This document shows, piece by piece, positions 19,476 through 31,818 of a stretch of DNA of 64,000 nt. Below the pieces are notes generated by a model. It did no database searches. It saw nothing but the letters and a program-made list of their open reading frames with translations, and was not told the DNA's origin. The DNA comes from Trichosporon coremiiforme (lineage: Eukaryota > Basidiomycota > Tremellomycetes > Trichosporonales > Trichosporonaceae). Made by a program: the position numbers and the translations under genes. Where the stretch lies: positions 93,128-157,127 of the forward strand of contig BCJJ01000002.1 of the NCBI GenBank assembly GCA_039545355.1, read 5' to 3'. Position 1 is the stretch's first letter. Each line of letters begins with the position of its first letter.

Positions 19476-20620
19476 ATGAACCACAACATCCAAGCGATAA
19501 AGTGTGAGTTGCTCCCCTTCCCTCTCCCCTGTGCTCGCGCTGGTCCGATCACAACACGACTCCTAGCAATGCGTCATCCGAGGCGCCCAAGTGTCCAAAC
19601 TGACAGACCAGGTGTTGTCGTCGGAGACGGTGCAGTCGGCAAGGTTCGTGCACATCCTCCCTGTCTTCCTCGGCCAGTGCGGCCCACATTGTCTTCTGCC
19701 CGAAGAGCTCGAGTGGCCCAGCAGGCTGATGTAGCCGAGCCCGATAGGGATGACTGATGGCCTGGTGCCACTGCTGACTTCGTCCAGACGTGTCTGCTGA
19801 TCTCGTACACCACGAATGCCTTCCCGGGAGAGTGAGTATCAACTGATGATGTTTCAGAATACAGCTGACATCAGATACGTCCCAACTGTGCGTTCAGCTT
19901 CTGTTATTTCACCGTCCCAGCTGACAACAGGTGTTTGACAACTACTCGGCATCAGTACTCGTTGACCGGAAACCGATCTCGCTCGGACTGTGGGACACAG
20001 CAGGACAGGAGGACTATGAGTGAGTCGCACGCCGGCTCGTTGCACCGTTGGCTGGCGTAAGCAATGTGTGCTGAGTCTGGACCAGCTCGTGTATGCGGTC
20101 CATGAGCTGACGTACAGCCGCCTGCGACCCCTGTCGTACCCGCAAACGGACGTGTTCCTGGTATGCTTCTCGGTGATCTCCCCGCCGTCGTTCGAGAACA
20201 TCAAGACGGTGAGTTTGTCTCAGCGGCTGAGAATGCGCCGGTGAAAGCGGTAACAGAGCAATGTGCCGCAGAAGATTGCGTCTGCAGAAGCCTAGCTAAC
20301 CCCAGAAATGGATCCCCGAGATCCGACACCACGCCGCCGGCGTGCCGATCATTCTGGTCGGGACCAAGCTCGACCTGCGCGACGACCCGACGACGATCCA
20401 GCGCCTGCGCGAGCGGCGCTTCTCGCCAATCACGTACAACCAGGGCATGCAGATGGCGAAAGAGGTCGGCGCGGTGCGCTACGTCGAGGCGAGCTCAAAG
20501 ACGCAGGAGGGCCTGAAAAACGTGTTCGACGAGGCGATCCGCGCTGTCCTCACGCCCGCGGACCGGCCGGCAACCGGACAGCAGCGCAAGCCGAAGAAGA
20601 AGGCATGCACCATCCTCTAG
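19476..20620 (+). CDS. RAC1: Rho-family GTPase Rac1
   Basis: Membrane-attached GTP switch controlling actin and polarised growth. Seven exons (19476-19503, 19612-19643, 19788-19831, 19875-19887, 19931-20019, 20118-20208, 20306-20620) give 203 residues. Visible motifs: P-loop GDGAVGKT (14-21), switch I PTVFDNYSA, switch [32 protein letters not shown], a basic stretch RKPKKK, and the CAAX box CTIL, whose final Leu predicts geranylgeranylation. The Rac-type features TKW.PEIRHH and [14 protein letters not shown] distinguish it from Cdc42 and Rho1. The N-terminus is about four residues longer than usual. Exon 4 is only 13 nt. Introns are 43-144 nt. Confidence 0.95.
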
Positions 20621-20902
20621 CGTGCTCGTGCGTCAGCGCGAGTGCGCAGAGCTGCAGTGTGCTCGCAAATGTCCTGTCTTGTGCCATGACGACTGTATCT
20701 TTTAGGAACCGCCGGTTCGAATTTCGACGTTTGGTCTCTCTCTCTCTATCTATACTGCGCAGCCGTGCTCTGCTCTACGTTAGAGATGCATGCTCGAGTT
20801 GTAATTTGCTAAAGCCTGGTGCCTGGTGAGAGGTGTGTGATGTTCTAATGTTGAAGTGAGAGGTGATGAATTGCGGAGGTGAGTTGAGCGCGAAGGAGGA
20901 GC

Positions 20903-21662
20903 CTAGTCGTGATTCCTCGCCTTCTTGGCTGTGTCCATGGCCCACTTGCCCTGCTCGCGCATAAAGTCGGCGCCCTCCTGCACCGCGCATTTCGTGCCCG
21001 CCTGAAGTGCCAGTGTACTGTCTCCCTTCCTTCTCTGGGGAGCGCAATAGTATACTGTTCGGAGTACTCACCGCACCAATCCATCCCTATGCCCGAAGCC
21101 AGTTGACCACCTTCAGCGTCCACGCGACGGTGAATCCCGCGTGGACAGGCAACAACAAAATGTTGTGAATGGCATAAGTGAGTGCAGCCTCAGCCCAAAG
21201 CTGCTTGTTATTGTACCAAGCGACATCCTTCTTCTTGCCTGTCCTTCTCTCATCGGCCACATCAGCGGCAGCCCCCTCCCGATCCGCCTCGAGTTGCGCC
21301 TCGTGCCCAGGCTGGATCCGATCAGCCTCCTCACTCCCATAGCGCAAAGAGAGATACGCATGCGTCATGTGGTCGACATAGGGCTCGAGAGTCACGACGC
21401 CTATGGCATGCACGAAAGCGAAGGAGAGACTGTAGTCGACAGCCGACAGCGCAAGATACATGAGCACGGCGTACGAGCCGTAGGTCTTGGTCAGATCTTT
21501 GAGGCGCTCGGCTGCTTCTGGCCGCTGGGGTGTTACACAGCCTGGAGCCGGGGGGCGGCCCATGTTGCCCCCGCTGGTCACGGAGACTAAGCATGCCCTC
21601 GGCTCTCCGACGACGACGAACAGCAGTTACCTGACCCCCGGTGCGATGCGGTACTCCGACAT
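20903..21662 (-). CDS. DUF1279 / FAM210-type membrane protein (Nat2-like), with in-frame TAG
   Basis: Exons 21662-21631, 21573-21072 and 21001-20903 on the minus strand. The start is the ATG of MSEYRIAPG, the only ATG in that frame before an upstream stop. The core ERLKDLTKTYGSYAVLMYLA matches the DUF1279 domain of mitochondrial FAM210 proteins and yeast Nat2, with a hydrophobic helix there and a second one at AALTYAIHNILLLPV. The C-terminus MREQGKWAMDTAKKARNHD is a basic amphipathic helix. A TAG at 21087-21089 interrupts otherwise continuous sequence (VVNWLRA, stop, GWIGA). It may be an assembly error, read-through, or removal of a 24-nt GT-AG segment (21110-21087) that would keep frame. If the TAG is real, the protein ends 48 nt before exon 2 does. 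Confidence 0.7.
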
Positions 21663-22265
21663 GTTGCCGAGTCCTGGCGGGGAGAGCGAATGGACATACG
21701 GCACGGGACATACGTTCGGCCAGTCCCAGACTGATAGTGTGCCATTGACGCCGCTCGAGGGAGATCACGGCCACCATCCCTGCCTCTTCCATCCTGCCGT
21801 CTCACATTACTCCACGGACAGCTACCCTCGGTGGGATGGCTACGTTTGGCGGTGTGGGGCCTGTCGACGAACGACCGGCCCCCACTGGAGGCACCGGATT
21901 GGGGCATGAGGGGAAGAGCAGACTCCCCCTTGGAGAGTCGACGAGGCGACCACGCCGTGTAGCCCAGGAAGAAGAGCGGGGAGGATGAACGAGGGTCTGG
22001 AGCTCGTGCCGCCGTCATACAACCCCGGATGGGCTAGGGAACGCCAGTCCACTGCTCCAACGCCCAGGGACCTGTCTCACATGTAGCCTGAGTCTGAGGA
22101 GTAGGCTGTATCACTATGCATGTATCCGTCAAAGGTCCGTTGGTCGTCATTGTCCAAATGCTATCGTAACTACATTGCTTCTCGCCGGCGTGGGTAGACG
22201 CCAGGCGCTGTATGTGAGTCGGGGTGCTGCGACACTCGCACGCTCGCTCGGCTCGTTGCTCGTGC
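21663..22265. other. Spacer between the FAM210-type gene and the GMC oxidoreductase
   Basis: It contains the promoter of the minus-strand FAM210-type gene and the 3' flank of the minus-strand oxidoreductase. A 143-codon open frame on the minus strand (22018-21587) lacks domain signals and overlaps the start of the FAM210-type gene, so I do not call it. Confidence 0.4.
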
Positions 22266-24289
22266 TCAGACAGCACACGCGTCCTTCTTGATGGCCTCGG
22301 CCGCGCGCTCGGCTAGTCCATACAGCACCGTCATGAGGTGGCTCGACACCTGGAACGGCAAGACTGACGCATCGAGCACGCGCAGGCCCTGCGTGCCGTA
22401 CACCTTGTAGTTGCTGTCGACAACACCGCCATCCGCCCTCGGCTGCATCGTGCACGTCCCGATCGGGTGCCAGTTGGACCTGTAGTCGCCGATGGCAAAG
22501 TTGAGCCAGTCCTCGAGACTGTCGCCCGTGTTTGATCCGGGCTTCCACTCGTTCGTGATGAGACCGGCGAGAGGCTGGGTGCGCGAGTACGTCCTAGTAT
22601 ACCTCAGCGTCGCGGCTGTGGCGAGACGGTCGAACTCGTTTGAGAAGTAGCGCGGGTCGACGGAGAACGAGTTCGAGTAGGGGTCGTTAGAGCCAATGCG
22701 GACGAAACCCCGGCCAAAGGGGAGGAGAAACCACGTATCGTAATTCACAGTGTTGCCGCCGGTCCAGTCAAAAGCCTCGCCGACTGCGGCTCCGTCATTC
22801 AAGATCCAGTCGCGCTGCAGCGTCATGACCTTGAGCAGTCCCTGCTTGTTACTCGATGCGCCCGCGTCGACGGCATCCTGGGCCCACTGGTCCAGGTTCG
22901 CTTGTAGCAGGCCCGTAAGACGCTGCGAGTCACCGCCCGCAATGTCCTGGAAACGGGGGAAGAGGATCGACTGTCCGCCTCCAGCGGCAGAACCGGAGAA
23001 CTGGAATGAGGTCGTCGAGGTCGTCTGGTCGATCAGGTTTTGGCCAGCAGGAAGGTCGACGAGGACGTTGACGCCGACGCTCTCAAGGAAGGACCGGGGG
23101 CCGATGCCGCTGTGCTGAAGCAGGACCGGGGTGCGGATCGAACCTGCGGCGAGGAGGACTTCCTTCGCCGCGTTGACCGTGCGCGTCGTGCCCGACTGGT
23201 CACGGAACTCGACGCCCGTGGCGCGGGTGCCGTCAAAGGTAACCTTGCCGACGATGGCGTTGGTCAGGACTGGCTGTCAGCTGCTGTTTCGTGTACCGGC
23301 AGCTGCCTTCACGGACGCTGCGCCCACTCACTAGTCAGAGAGGGGAACTCCTGCTGCCACAGATACCCCTGGTACGTGTCTGAGCGGCGGTTGTTGACCT
23401 GATTGTGCGCGACCGGGCCGAGGATGGCGGGGTTGCCGCAGGACAGGTCGCGCGCGTACGGTCCCAGGCTGGCGCCCGTGTTGTTGAACACCTTCTCGAA
23501 AGCAACGGGTACGCCCGGGTTGATGTTAACCCCAATCGGGCCGGAGGTGCCGTGGCAGGAGGCGTCGAAGGTCAGACCAGCCGCCTGCTGCTCGGAAGAA
23601 GGGGGATGGAACGTCTCCACGCTCCGCATCTGATGTTAATAGGGATGCATGAGTGAGACAGCTGGGAGAAAGAAGGGCAGGGGACTCACCAGAGGCGCCA
23701 GAGTGTCCCAGTTCACACCCGCGTTGCCAAGCGTTTCCAAGTCGTCCAGCTGGAACGTGTGCGGCTTGGTCCACGCCATGCCGTTGATGAGCGTTGAGCC
23801 GCCGAGGCCCTTGCCGGCGCGGATCTTCATGCTCTTCCCTCCGCCCTGGGGCTGGGAGACCGTGTTGAAAGCCCAGTCGATGGCGGTCTGGTTGTCAGCT
23901 AGACTTCTCGGTCGACCTAGCAGCGCAGGTCCTCGTTATGTGTCAAAGCGCGCCGCCCGATCGGCGTCGAGCGCAGGGGAGGGTGACTCACGTCGAACGA
24001 CTGCGTGTACTTGGAAGCGTCTGCCGTTAGCTACCTCGCGAGAAACGCCGAGCTCACCAGTGACGAGGTCGTTGCCCTCCTCGTCCCCTCCAGCCTCGAC
24101 GAGCAGGACGCGATGGTTCGCCTCGGCCAGGCGGCGCGCGACGACTACGCCGGCGAGACCGCCGCCGGCAATGACATAGTCGAAGCTCTGAGCCGCGACC
24201 GAGGCGCCGTCGGTAGTCGTTGCGCGCTTGTACGGGGCGGCGAAGGCGAGGGCCGCGAGCAAGGAAAGCTGCGCCAGTTGGAGCAGCAT
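22266..24289 (-). CDS. Secreted GMC-family oxidoreductase (FAD)
   Basis: FAD-dependent alcohol or sugar oxidase/dehydrogenase of the glucose-methanol-choline family. Five exons (24289-24058, 24020-23992, 23887-23690, 23629-23332, 23269-22266) give 586 residues. Residues 1-18 form a signal peptide, followed by a KR site. The FAD-binding motif is FDYVIAGGGLAGVVVARRLA (GGGLAG at 42-47) with VLLVEAG after it. Further GMC landmarks are GLGGSTLINGMAW, AGSIRTPVLLQHSGIG and, near the C-terminus, HPIGTC with the catalytic His plus VSSHLM. Length fits the family. The substrate cannot be assigned. No partner gene such as a peroxidase lies nearby. A TTAAATAA element lies about 60 bp upstream of the start. 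Confidence 0.9.
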
Positions 24290-27200
24290 GGTGAGGGTTG
24301 TGGAGGCTGATGATGGAGGGAAGAAGGTACGGATCTGGGTTTGAGCTTTATTTAAGCTGGCAAGAGAGTTCGGAGCCGGAGCGTCGGGCACGGACACATG
24401 CATGGGCGCACCGTCTGCACGTCGGAACGGAGCGCTATACGATACAATGCCGGGCAGAACACCCAAGGAGCGCCTCGTGACTGCCCTCCCTCAATGTCGA
24501 GCACCGCCTTCGGCGTCCGAATACAGACCCTGCGGACCATAGTTCGGATGTACAAACAGATCTTGCCCGTTCAGCCCCTGACTCTCCGAGCGAGCGTCAA
24601 CGTCACTCCCACCCACCCTTGCAAGAATTGATAAGATTTGTCGTCCGCTTTCCTGCAAGCACACGGGTCCCGCTGACTGAATGAGGGCGAGGTTGACCCA
24701 TTGCACACGGACAAACAAGCTTCCATTGCTTCTGGGTCGTTATCTTGGAGCGCTTGGAGCAGCGTCACCGATGCCACGATGAAGATCCGAGGAGAGCGGT
24801 GCTTCGCCCCCCAGCGTCACCCTACGGCGGTGACCGCCCACCGGTCGAAGATTCGGCAAACCGCAACGTCGCTCCGCATTCCGAGCGAGGCGTATGACCA
24901 TGCCGTCATGTTTTTGATGGGCACTTCGATATCTCTTTATGCATATTCGTCTCATCCCCTTTAACAACGGCGATAGTCGTCCCATCAACAACCTCCATGC
25001 TTAGAACTACGCTATCTGATTGCAACTACGCATACGCCAGTCACAGCATAGCGGTGATCGGCGATCAGGCCGCCCCCGCTGGCCGCGACGTCCACGTTGA
25101 CTGGGAAACGTACGACCAGCAGCAAGCCCGCTCTGGACATCCGACGTACCTCATCGGTAGTTCCAGTGTGATTGACGTCTACCGTTTTAGCCGACTGCAT
25201 ATCGATAGCGCGTAGATGGTGCCTGCTAGGTTCGCTGTGAAACTGCGAGCGACACTGCAGCAGCCATCGGAGGACTCTCTAGCGGACATCGGTGGGTTGC
25301 TAGTGAACATCCGGAGAGGCAAGACACTAGCCGTGGTAGAACAGTGCCGCCGAACGTACCGATAGGCAGCAACTGACCATGCACCGCTGAGTCTGGAACG
25401 CTAACGACAACGACGTGCAGCGGGGATCGGGCAGCCTGGGTATGGGTTACGATTGCGACCATGCAGCGCATCGCCCTTCGCGCAGCCCGCTTGGAGAGCA
25501 ATAATGTCGTCGTCCTAGTGACCACAGCCTGCGATGCGCTAACCATGACCTGGATGGTCAGTCTATGTTGCAATGAACGAACTGCAGCGCGCTTGTGCAG
25601 AAGATTGCACGCCCGAGTCGGAAACGGCCCTATGCTCCACCTGACTCTCAACCACTTAGCTCCGGCATGCATGGCAGTGTAGTGTCGACACCGCTGGATA
25701 GTGAAACCAGGACAGGCAGTGTCTTCCCCGCCGCTGGTCGGGGCACCAGGTCAGTCACTAGTGCGCCTGGCATCCTGGGCATTCCGGTTTCCAGCTGGCG
25801 CTGGAGGCGGCGGACTGTCCGAGCACACTTCAAACCTCGGCATCCGTGATCTCCTCCAGCACCTGACTCGCGCAAACCTGCCTCACTCTGTCTTGAGCGA
25901 GAGTCGCCGGCTCGGACACAGACACCCTGCAGCTCTTCCAGGATCTGATCAGGTCCGTCATTCTCAAACAGTCCGATCGTAACCTGCGCCGACATCGAAA
26001 TCAAGCTCAGTCTTGGCCCCGGCGCGCCATTCGTCGGTTTCGATACCTCGGCGAGGCTCATCAAGCAGGACAAAGAGGGACAGGATGAAGCCAACCTTGC
26101 CTTACCCTTAGGCGAGGGCACCGAGTCATTCGCGGCTACTGCCGACGTCATTCGATGCCTCCTCGCCAGTCTGCTCGAAGAAGGGACGATCAGACCGTCA
26201 AGATGCAGCTCAAGGCAGTGCGCGGCTCGACCTGGTCGCACTCTTAACCTGAGTCTCCTGCTTCCGAGCGGCCCTTTCGGGGATCTACCAGTCGAGATCC
26301 CGAGCAGCTAGGACCGGACGACGTCGACACCACTGGCAACGACTCGGACGGCTTACTGTCAGGCGTAGAAGCTGGGACATGGCCAAGGTCTCCACCCTGC
26401 CGAGCCAAGCGACTCGGCACTCGCCGACGCCGAGGAGTCCCAGCCGACTAGTGAGACCAGCATGTCCGGCGGCTCAGGGCGGCGCCAGCGGCTGTCCCCC
26501 ATGCTCGAGCGAGCACGACCTTCACCTCCACCTCCGAGGTCCACCACGACATTCGCACTCACCTACACATGCACACAGCCGCGCAGACCGTGCGACTCCC
26601 TCTCGTTCCCATGGCAAACCAGAGGTCCCTCGTTCGAGTCCTTCACTTTCACTTTAAGACCCTTCAGGCCCTCCCTCCTCGGACTATAGGCGCCGGGAGT
26701 ACGACCAGAGCACCCTAGTCCATTGCAAGAGATCCCGCTGTCCGTCCGCAATGCTCGTTCGCCTCCCACCTCCTCCTCCACATTGCATTTCTGTCTTGTG
26801 CGTGCTCCTCCACATGCACGGCATGCCAAACCGACCAGATTGGAAAGCAGAGTAACGTGGTGCAGTCGTTTCCGCCTTGAAGTTTAGCTTGGCCGCCGCC
26901 CCCCCAGTGGGAACAGCAGAGGCACACTGAGCGCTGGCATTAGCCCGCCCCCTCAATGGCGAGGGGTCAGTAAGTGGGAAGCGTACCGCGATTCTTTTTG
27001 CTGCACTGCGCTGCGGGGTGCATGCTTCATGCTTCACTTTTGTTGCGTCAGAGCTCGGAGTGTCCGGTTTTGAGAAGCACGCGTTGTGCCAGAGTGAGTA
27101 AAAGTCAAGAAGTCGGCGAGAAGCAAGTGATGCCAGCAAAAGCGCCCTCCGTCAGACACTCAGAAAACCCAGGACAGCTCCTCGGTCAGACCTTCGCCCG

Positions 27201-28528
27201 TCTGTGCGGGGCCACCACTAGATCGATCACGCATAACCGAGACAGTGGTCTGCCCCAATGCAGCGCCCACCGAAGCGTTCTTGGCCTGCCTCGTATCGAG
27301 CCCCCCGCCAGACAAGTCACGCGGAATGCATTCGCAGAAGCCACCGAGCACCGCGCACCGGGCAAGGACCGCATGTTCCTGCCGTAACCCCGTCGGTCTC
27401 TCTCCATTCCATTCCAGATCTTGTCTTATCGAGTTGCGGCGCCCTCCGCATGTATGCATCACGGTGCCCCGTATCGAGGCATGTCCCGGGACGAGACACT
27501 CGGCGCATTTGTCACGAAGCAAGGCGTCAAGTCTGGAATGAGAACGTGATTGAAGCTAGGTCCGCGGTGGCTCCGGCCGCCTGGGCTTGCTGGGCGTCCC
27601 TTTCACTTTGTGTCAAACCCAACCGGCAGTTTCGGCACGTCTTTTTCGCCCAGGGCCAAAGGGCCAAACGGAGCGGCAAAACGCGGCTCAGCAGTGGTGG
27701 TTGACCCGGCTCTACCGGTTCAGCGGTGCGGTCTACCTGTGCACCGGGTAGGCTACGATGCTCGCGGACTACGGACCGGGGAAAACGTCGGTAGTGCGAC
27801 GAGCCCACAGTTCCATGGTCGTGGTGATTGGTAGACTTTGGGCCGAGGCGGGGCCGGAGCTTGCGCACGCTGGCAAAGCTTGGCGCCGATCGACCAACTG
27901 ACGAGCGCGCTGCTTCTGCTGCCCCACTGTGTCTACACGTGTCTGCTTTGTGTGCCAAAGAAATTCCGTGCCGGTTTACGACTGGTCTACGCAGAAGTCG
28001 GCATCGTCGGCTGGAACTGGAACAGCCGTTCCGTGCACCGGTTCCCAGAGCCGTGCGCCATCTTGAGCAGAAGTTTTTCGATGCAGAGAGATACGGCAGA
28101 TAGGGCTATGGGAAGTCACGACTGATAGGTGCTGCTGTGGCTTATCACTGGCGCACTCGTGGACGGAATGGCCACGGCGACCGCGTGTCCTGCGTCTCCC
28201 ATTGGCGGTGGGGACAGGGACGTGGGGGGGATCGCTGCTGGCCTGATGTCCTGGGCCCCGCTCCGTTTCAGGCTCAGGCTCTTGTGCAGGGCTCCAGGCT
28301 CGAACGGAAGCGAATCAAGCTCCGTGCCTTTACACAGGGAGAAATGGGCGCGACCCGAACAACTACCCGGCTCTTACTCCTGCGACGCCCAGCGATCGCC
28401 GCCGCACGTGACGCGACCTTCACCCCGCACCACACATCCGCCCTCCTACCGATCGACACCCACCCACACCACATCCCATCACATCTCACGTCTTCTCTTC
28501 TCGTCTGATATTCGCCGACTGAAGTCTC
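24290..28528. other. 4.2-kb gene-poor stretch
   Basis: No complete gene can be supported. Short frames occur on both strands without family motifs. The only coding-like segment is the remnant described at 25893-26170. The last 300 bp probably include the promoter of the transporter gene. Confidence 0.5.
25893..26170 (+). pseudogene. Coding-like remnant, unrecognised (possibly BTB-like)
   Basis: Two segments with strongly G/C-ending third positions lie in different plus-strand frames and have no start codon: one reads SDTDTLQLFQDLIRSVI, the next reads IEIKLSLGPGAPFVGFD and then LPLGEGTESFAATADVIRC. The order and style faintly recall the BTB-like family near 13 kb, but I cannot confirm it. A frameshift or missing intron separates the two, and a good 5' or 3' end is absent. 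Best read as a decayed gene. Confidence 0.25.
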
Positions 28529-28728
28529 ATGGTTAGGACAAGCGTCCCCATTCCCGCCAACGAGGCCCCGCGCGGCCAGAAGAAGGACGGCGTCGTCCGC
28601 TCCTCCCTCGAGCTCGTTTTCAGCTGTGAGTCTTATCACAACAAAATCTTCCACCCAAGCTTCCCAGCACCCACCCACCATCTTCCCTCATCCTCCCCCC
28701 TTCCCCCTTCCCTTCCCCTTTCTCATTC
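28529..28728 (+). other. 5' leader of the transporter: possible upstream ORF and leader intron
   Basis: An ATG at 28529 opens a frame with coding-like codon use (MVRTSVPIPANEAPRG...) to a GTGAGT donor at 28625. A pyrimidine-rich tract ending CTACAG at 28750 is a strong acceptor, but joining the two creates TAA at the junction. The likeliest reading is a spliced leader with a 32-codon upstream ORF. A mis-called start is the alternative. Confidence 0.35.
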
Positions 28729-31253
28729 ATGCCTTTCTCTCGACTACAGAACAGTCGACTGATGCCTTCAGACTCCCGATCACAGCAACGCTTCAATGGC
28801 GGCCTTCCTTCCGCCCCTTCCTTTGTCGACTACCAATGGTCGGCCGCCGACGACAGCGACGCCGACGCCGACACGGGTACGCCGGGCGATTACGACACGG
28901 AGTCGGCGTGGAGTGGCGACGAGCACGATGAAAGCGCGACCAGCGACGTGTTCTTCCCCACTGATCCTGTGCGCGCGTCGCAGGAGAGATCAATGGGATC
29001 CGCCGGTGGCGCGCTCGCCCTCTCGACGGTGACGGAGCGGGAGGAGGAGCTCTCACCGAAATCGGCACCACTCGCGACGCCGCTTCTCCCAGCCAAGCGC
29101 GGCGGTATCATGAGCCTGTTCTCCACGACACCGCCCGTGCTCTCATCCAGTGTCGGCTCGAACGGCTCCCAAACCCCGCGGCCACCAGTCCGCCTCCTCC
29201 CCGACGTCGAGGCGACGAGCCCCCAAACCCACACCGGAAACAGATATCATGCCCAGCGCGGATCGCTCGGTCTGCACCCCGTCCCCAGCCCCGGCCCTGC
29301 CAACAAGGACAAGGACAAGGACCGCACACCGCCGGCGGACAACGCGCCTCTCCCCGCCGAGAGACCGACGGAATCCACGCCACTCCTGAAACCGTCCCCG
29401 CGGCGGCCGTCTCGCTCCACGCCTAAGCGTTGGGTCAATGGCCATTTATCGCCAACCGTGTCCTCGCGCCGTAGTAGCATTGCGGGCAGGAGGGGGAGTG
29501 TCGTGCGTATGAGGAGTAGGCAGCTGGAGCACGTCGGCGAGAGCAGCGACGGCCAGACGGTGAGTTATTCATTGGGTGTTAGCTGACATACAGCTGTTCA
29601 ACGCGTGCGCCGTGCTCGTCGGCATTGGACTGCTGTCCATGCCCCTTGCGTTCTCGTTTGCGGGCTGGATTGGAGGGACAGTCATGCTCGTCGCGTTCTC
29701 GTACCTGACTTGTCACACGTGAGTTGTGTCGCAGGCGCAGCTGCGCGGAAGGGAAGAAGCTGACAGGCAGGGCGAAGCTCCTCGCTCGAATGATGTTCTC
29801 CGACCCGCTTCTCACGGGATACACAGATATCGGACGCAAGGCGTTCGGTCCGTGGGCCGGAGCAGTTGTCAACGGACTGTAAGCTTCCTGTCTCTTCGCT
29901 TAGCTAACGACAGCTTCTGCCTCGAGCTGTTCGGTCTCTCGGTCGCCCTCGTCGTGCTTTTCGGCGACTCGATGGAGATCGTGATCCCCCGTCTCAGCTC
30001 CGACACGTACAAGCTGATCGGTTTCTTCCTCATCCTGCCAACAGTCTTCATGCCTCTGCGCCTTCTGTCCGTCCCGAGCGTCATGTCGACCATGGCGACT
30101 GTCGTGTTAGTCGGCATCGTCGTGTTTGACGGGTTCTGGAAGACAAAGGCACCTGGAAGCATCCTGGACCCGGCACCGACGAGAATGGGACCGGAGACAT
30201 TCCAGCTCAACTGGCTCGGTAGTGTAGGCCTGATGCTTGCTGGATTTGGAGGGCACGCTGTGATCCCCAGTGTGGCCCGCGATATGAAGAAGCCCGAGAG
30301 CTGTGACAGGGTCTTCAACATTGCCTTCGTACGTCTCTCTTCGCTCAATGCTTCACCCGCTAACGCACAGTGTATCGCCGCCGCGTTTTCGTTCATCTCC
30401 GGCGCAGCAGGTTACCTCATGATCGGCGACGTCGTGTCTGACGAGATCACCCGCGAAATGCTCGACCCGTACTACGGCTACCCGCGCGCGCTCAACATGG
30501 TCGCCGTGTGGATGATCGTGGTGACGCCTTTGACGAAGTTCGGCCTGTGTTCTCGACCGCTTAACGTCGCCGTCGAGGGATTCCTGAACCTGGCGCCCGC
30601 GCCCGCCGTCGTGGCTCAGCGGGAGGCGGAGCACGCCGCGGCCGAGGGCCGAGGCAGTGCCGAGTACAGTCGCCACAGCGGCGAGTACGCCCGTAGTGAG
30701 CACCTGCGCAGCCCCTTGCTCCGGCCTAGGAGGCACAGCATCACTGCCGCGCTCGACTCTGCCATTAGCGTGTTCTCGACCGCCGGAGTTAGCGACTATC
30801 TCGGCGAGGACGACAGCACGATCGGGGAGCGGCCCAAGTCCCCTTTGCCTGTGGCTGAGCCAGACCACCAGGCCGAGGGCCGCAAGGGTATCGGCCGCAT
30901 CGCCTGCCGTATCGCAATTACGGTGACTTGTGTCGCGACAGCGATTCTCATGCCTGGGTTTGGACAGGTGCTTGCGTTCCTGGGGTCCTTCTCGGCTTTC
31001 CTGATCTGCATTATTCTCCCTGTAAGTACGGAGCACGCAGTGCGGAGTACGGTGTAACCGAAGAAACGAGACTAACGACCAGCTTGGTTTCTGGCTCCGC
31101 CTCGGACCTAGGTTGCTCAAGTCGCCCGAGACGGCGGGAGACAGGGCGTGGCGGTACTTTCACTACGTTGTGCTCTTTGTCAGCACGATTCTGATGGGCA
31201 TGGGCACCGTGTGGAGCTTCATCCCGACGGAGCGGCCGCCTGTGACGCCGTGA
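28729..31253 (+). CDS. AVT-type vacuolar amino acid transporter (AAAP family)
   Basis: Multi-pass carrier of the amino acid/auxin permease superfamily; fungal AVT members move amino acids across the vacuolar membrane. Exons 28729-29559, 29594-29718, 29771-29878, 29914-30328, 30371-31021 and 31083-31253 give up to 766 residues. The first about 270 residues are Ser/Pro-rich and acidic, without motifs. The carrier domain begins at LFNACAVLVGIGLLSMPLAF, the family's first helix signature, and about ten more hydrophobic segments follow. A hydrophilic loop of about 100 residues precedes the last helices. The start is uncertain: if the acceptor ending at 28750 is used, translation would begin at ATG 28762. 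Confidence 0.85.
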
Positions 31254-31818
31254 GCGGCGAGCCGAAGGCAAGCATTGCGTGACCGGAGGGAGCGCCGAGG
31301 GAGCTTGTGTTCATCTAGCCGGCAAGTTTACGATCATCAACGCGCGATACGTTCAGCGAGAGGAGGGATACATGGAGCCGGGTAGGGCAGCAGGAGAGAA
31401 GAGAGTGGGAGAGTAGGAGAGTAGGAGAGCGGGGGAGTGAGAGTCGAGCGAGAGAGGTGCGAAAGCGATACCAGGGTTAAATCACGTCTCACGAGCTAGT
31501 TTACAGTCCTCATCTTACGCAAGCGACACACTGTAATGTACCAGTCTGTTTCCATATGCATGGTGCTTTTGGTCTATTCTCCGCGCCACTCGGCCGCAAG
31601 CGGGGTGGTGCATACTATGAGTCTATGAGTTGAGCGATGAGTAAGGAGGTCGTGCAATGGGAGAGTAGCCACGGTTGGTTGGGAGACAGGGATCGGGCTG
31701 CATAATGAACGCCACGTGACTGGCTGTTCCGTCGGTGGTGGCCACTCACCTTGGTCTCGGACTTTTTGACCGGTATGACATCAGATCCAGCTTCCACACT
31801 TCCACACTCTTCCCCACC
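31254..31818. other. Spacer between transporter and NDUFAF6-like gene
   Basis: It includes a purine-rich tract near 31393-31455 with tandem GGAGAGTA-like units, probably in the 3' flank of the transporter. No gene seen. Confidence 0.45.

Noticed and set aside
25648..26241. Open frame of 197 codons on the minus strand
   Set aside because: Third-position bias favours plus-strand remnants in the same place; the minus frame has no motif.
29726..31057. Transporter as a single 443-codon frame from 29726
   Set aside because: It reads through three introns and would lose the first carrier helix; the spliced model restores the family pattern.
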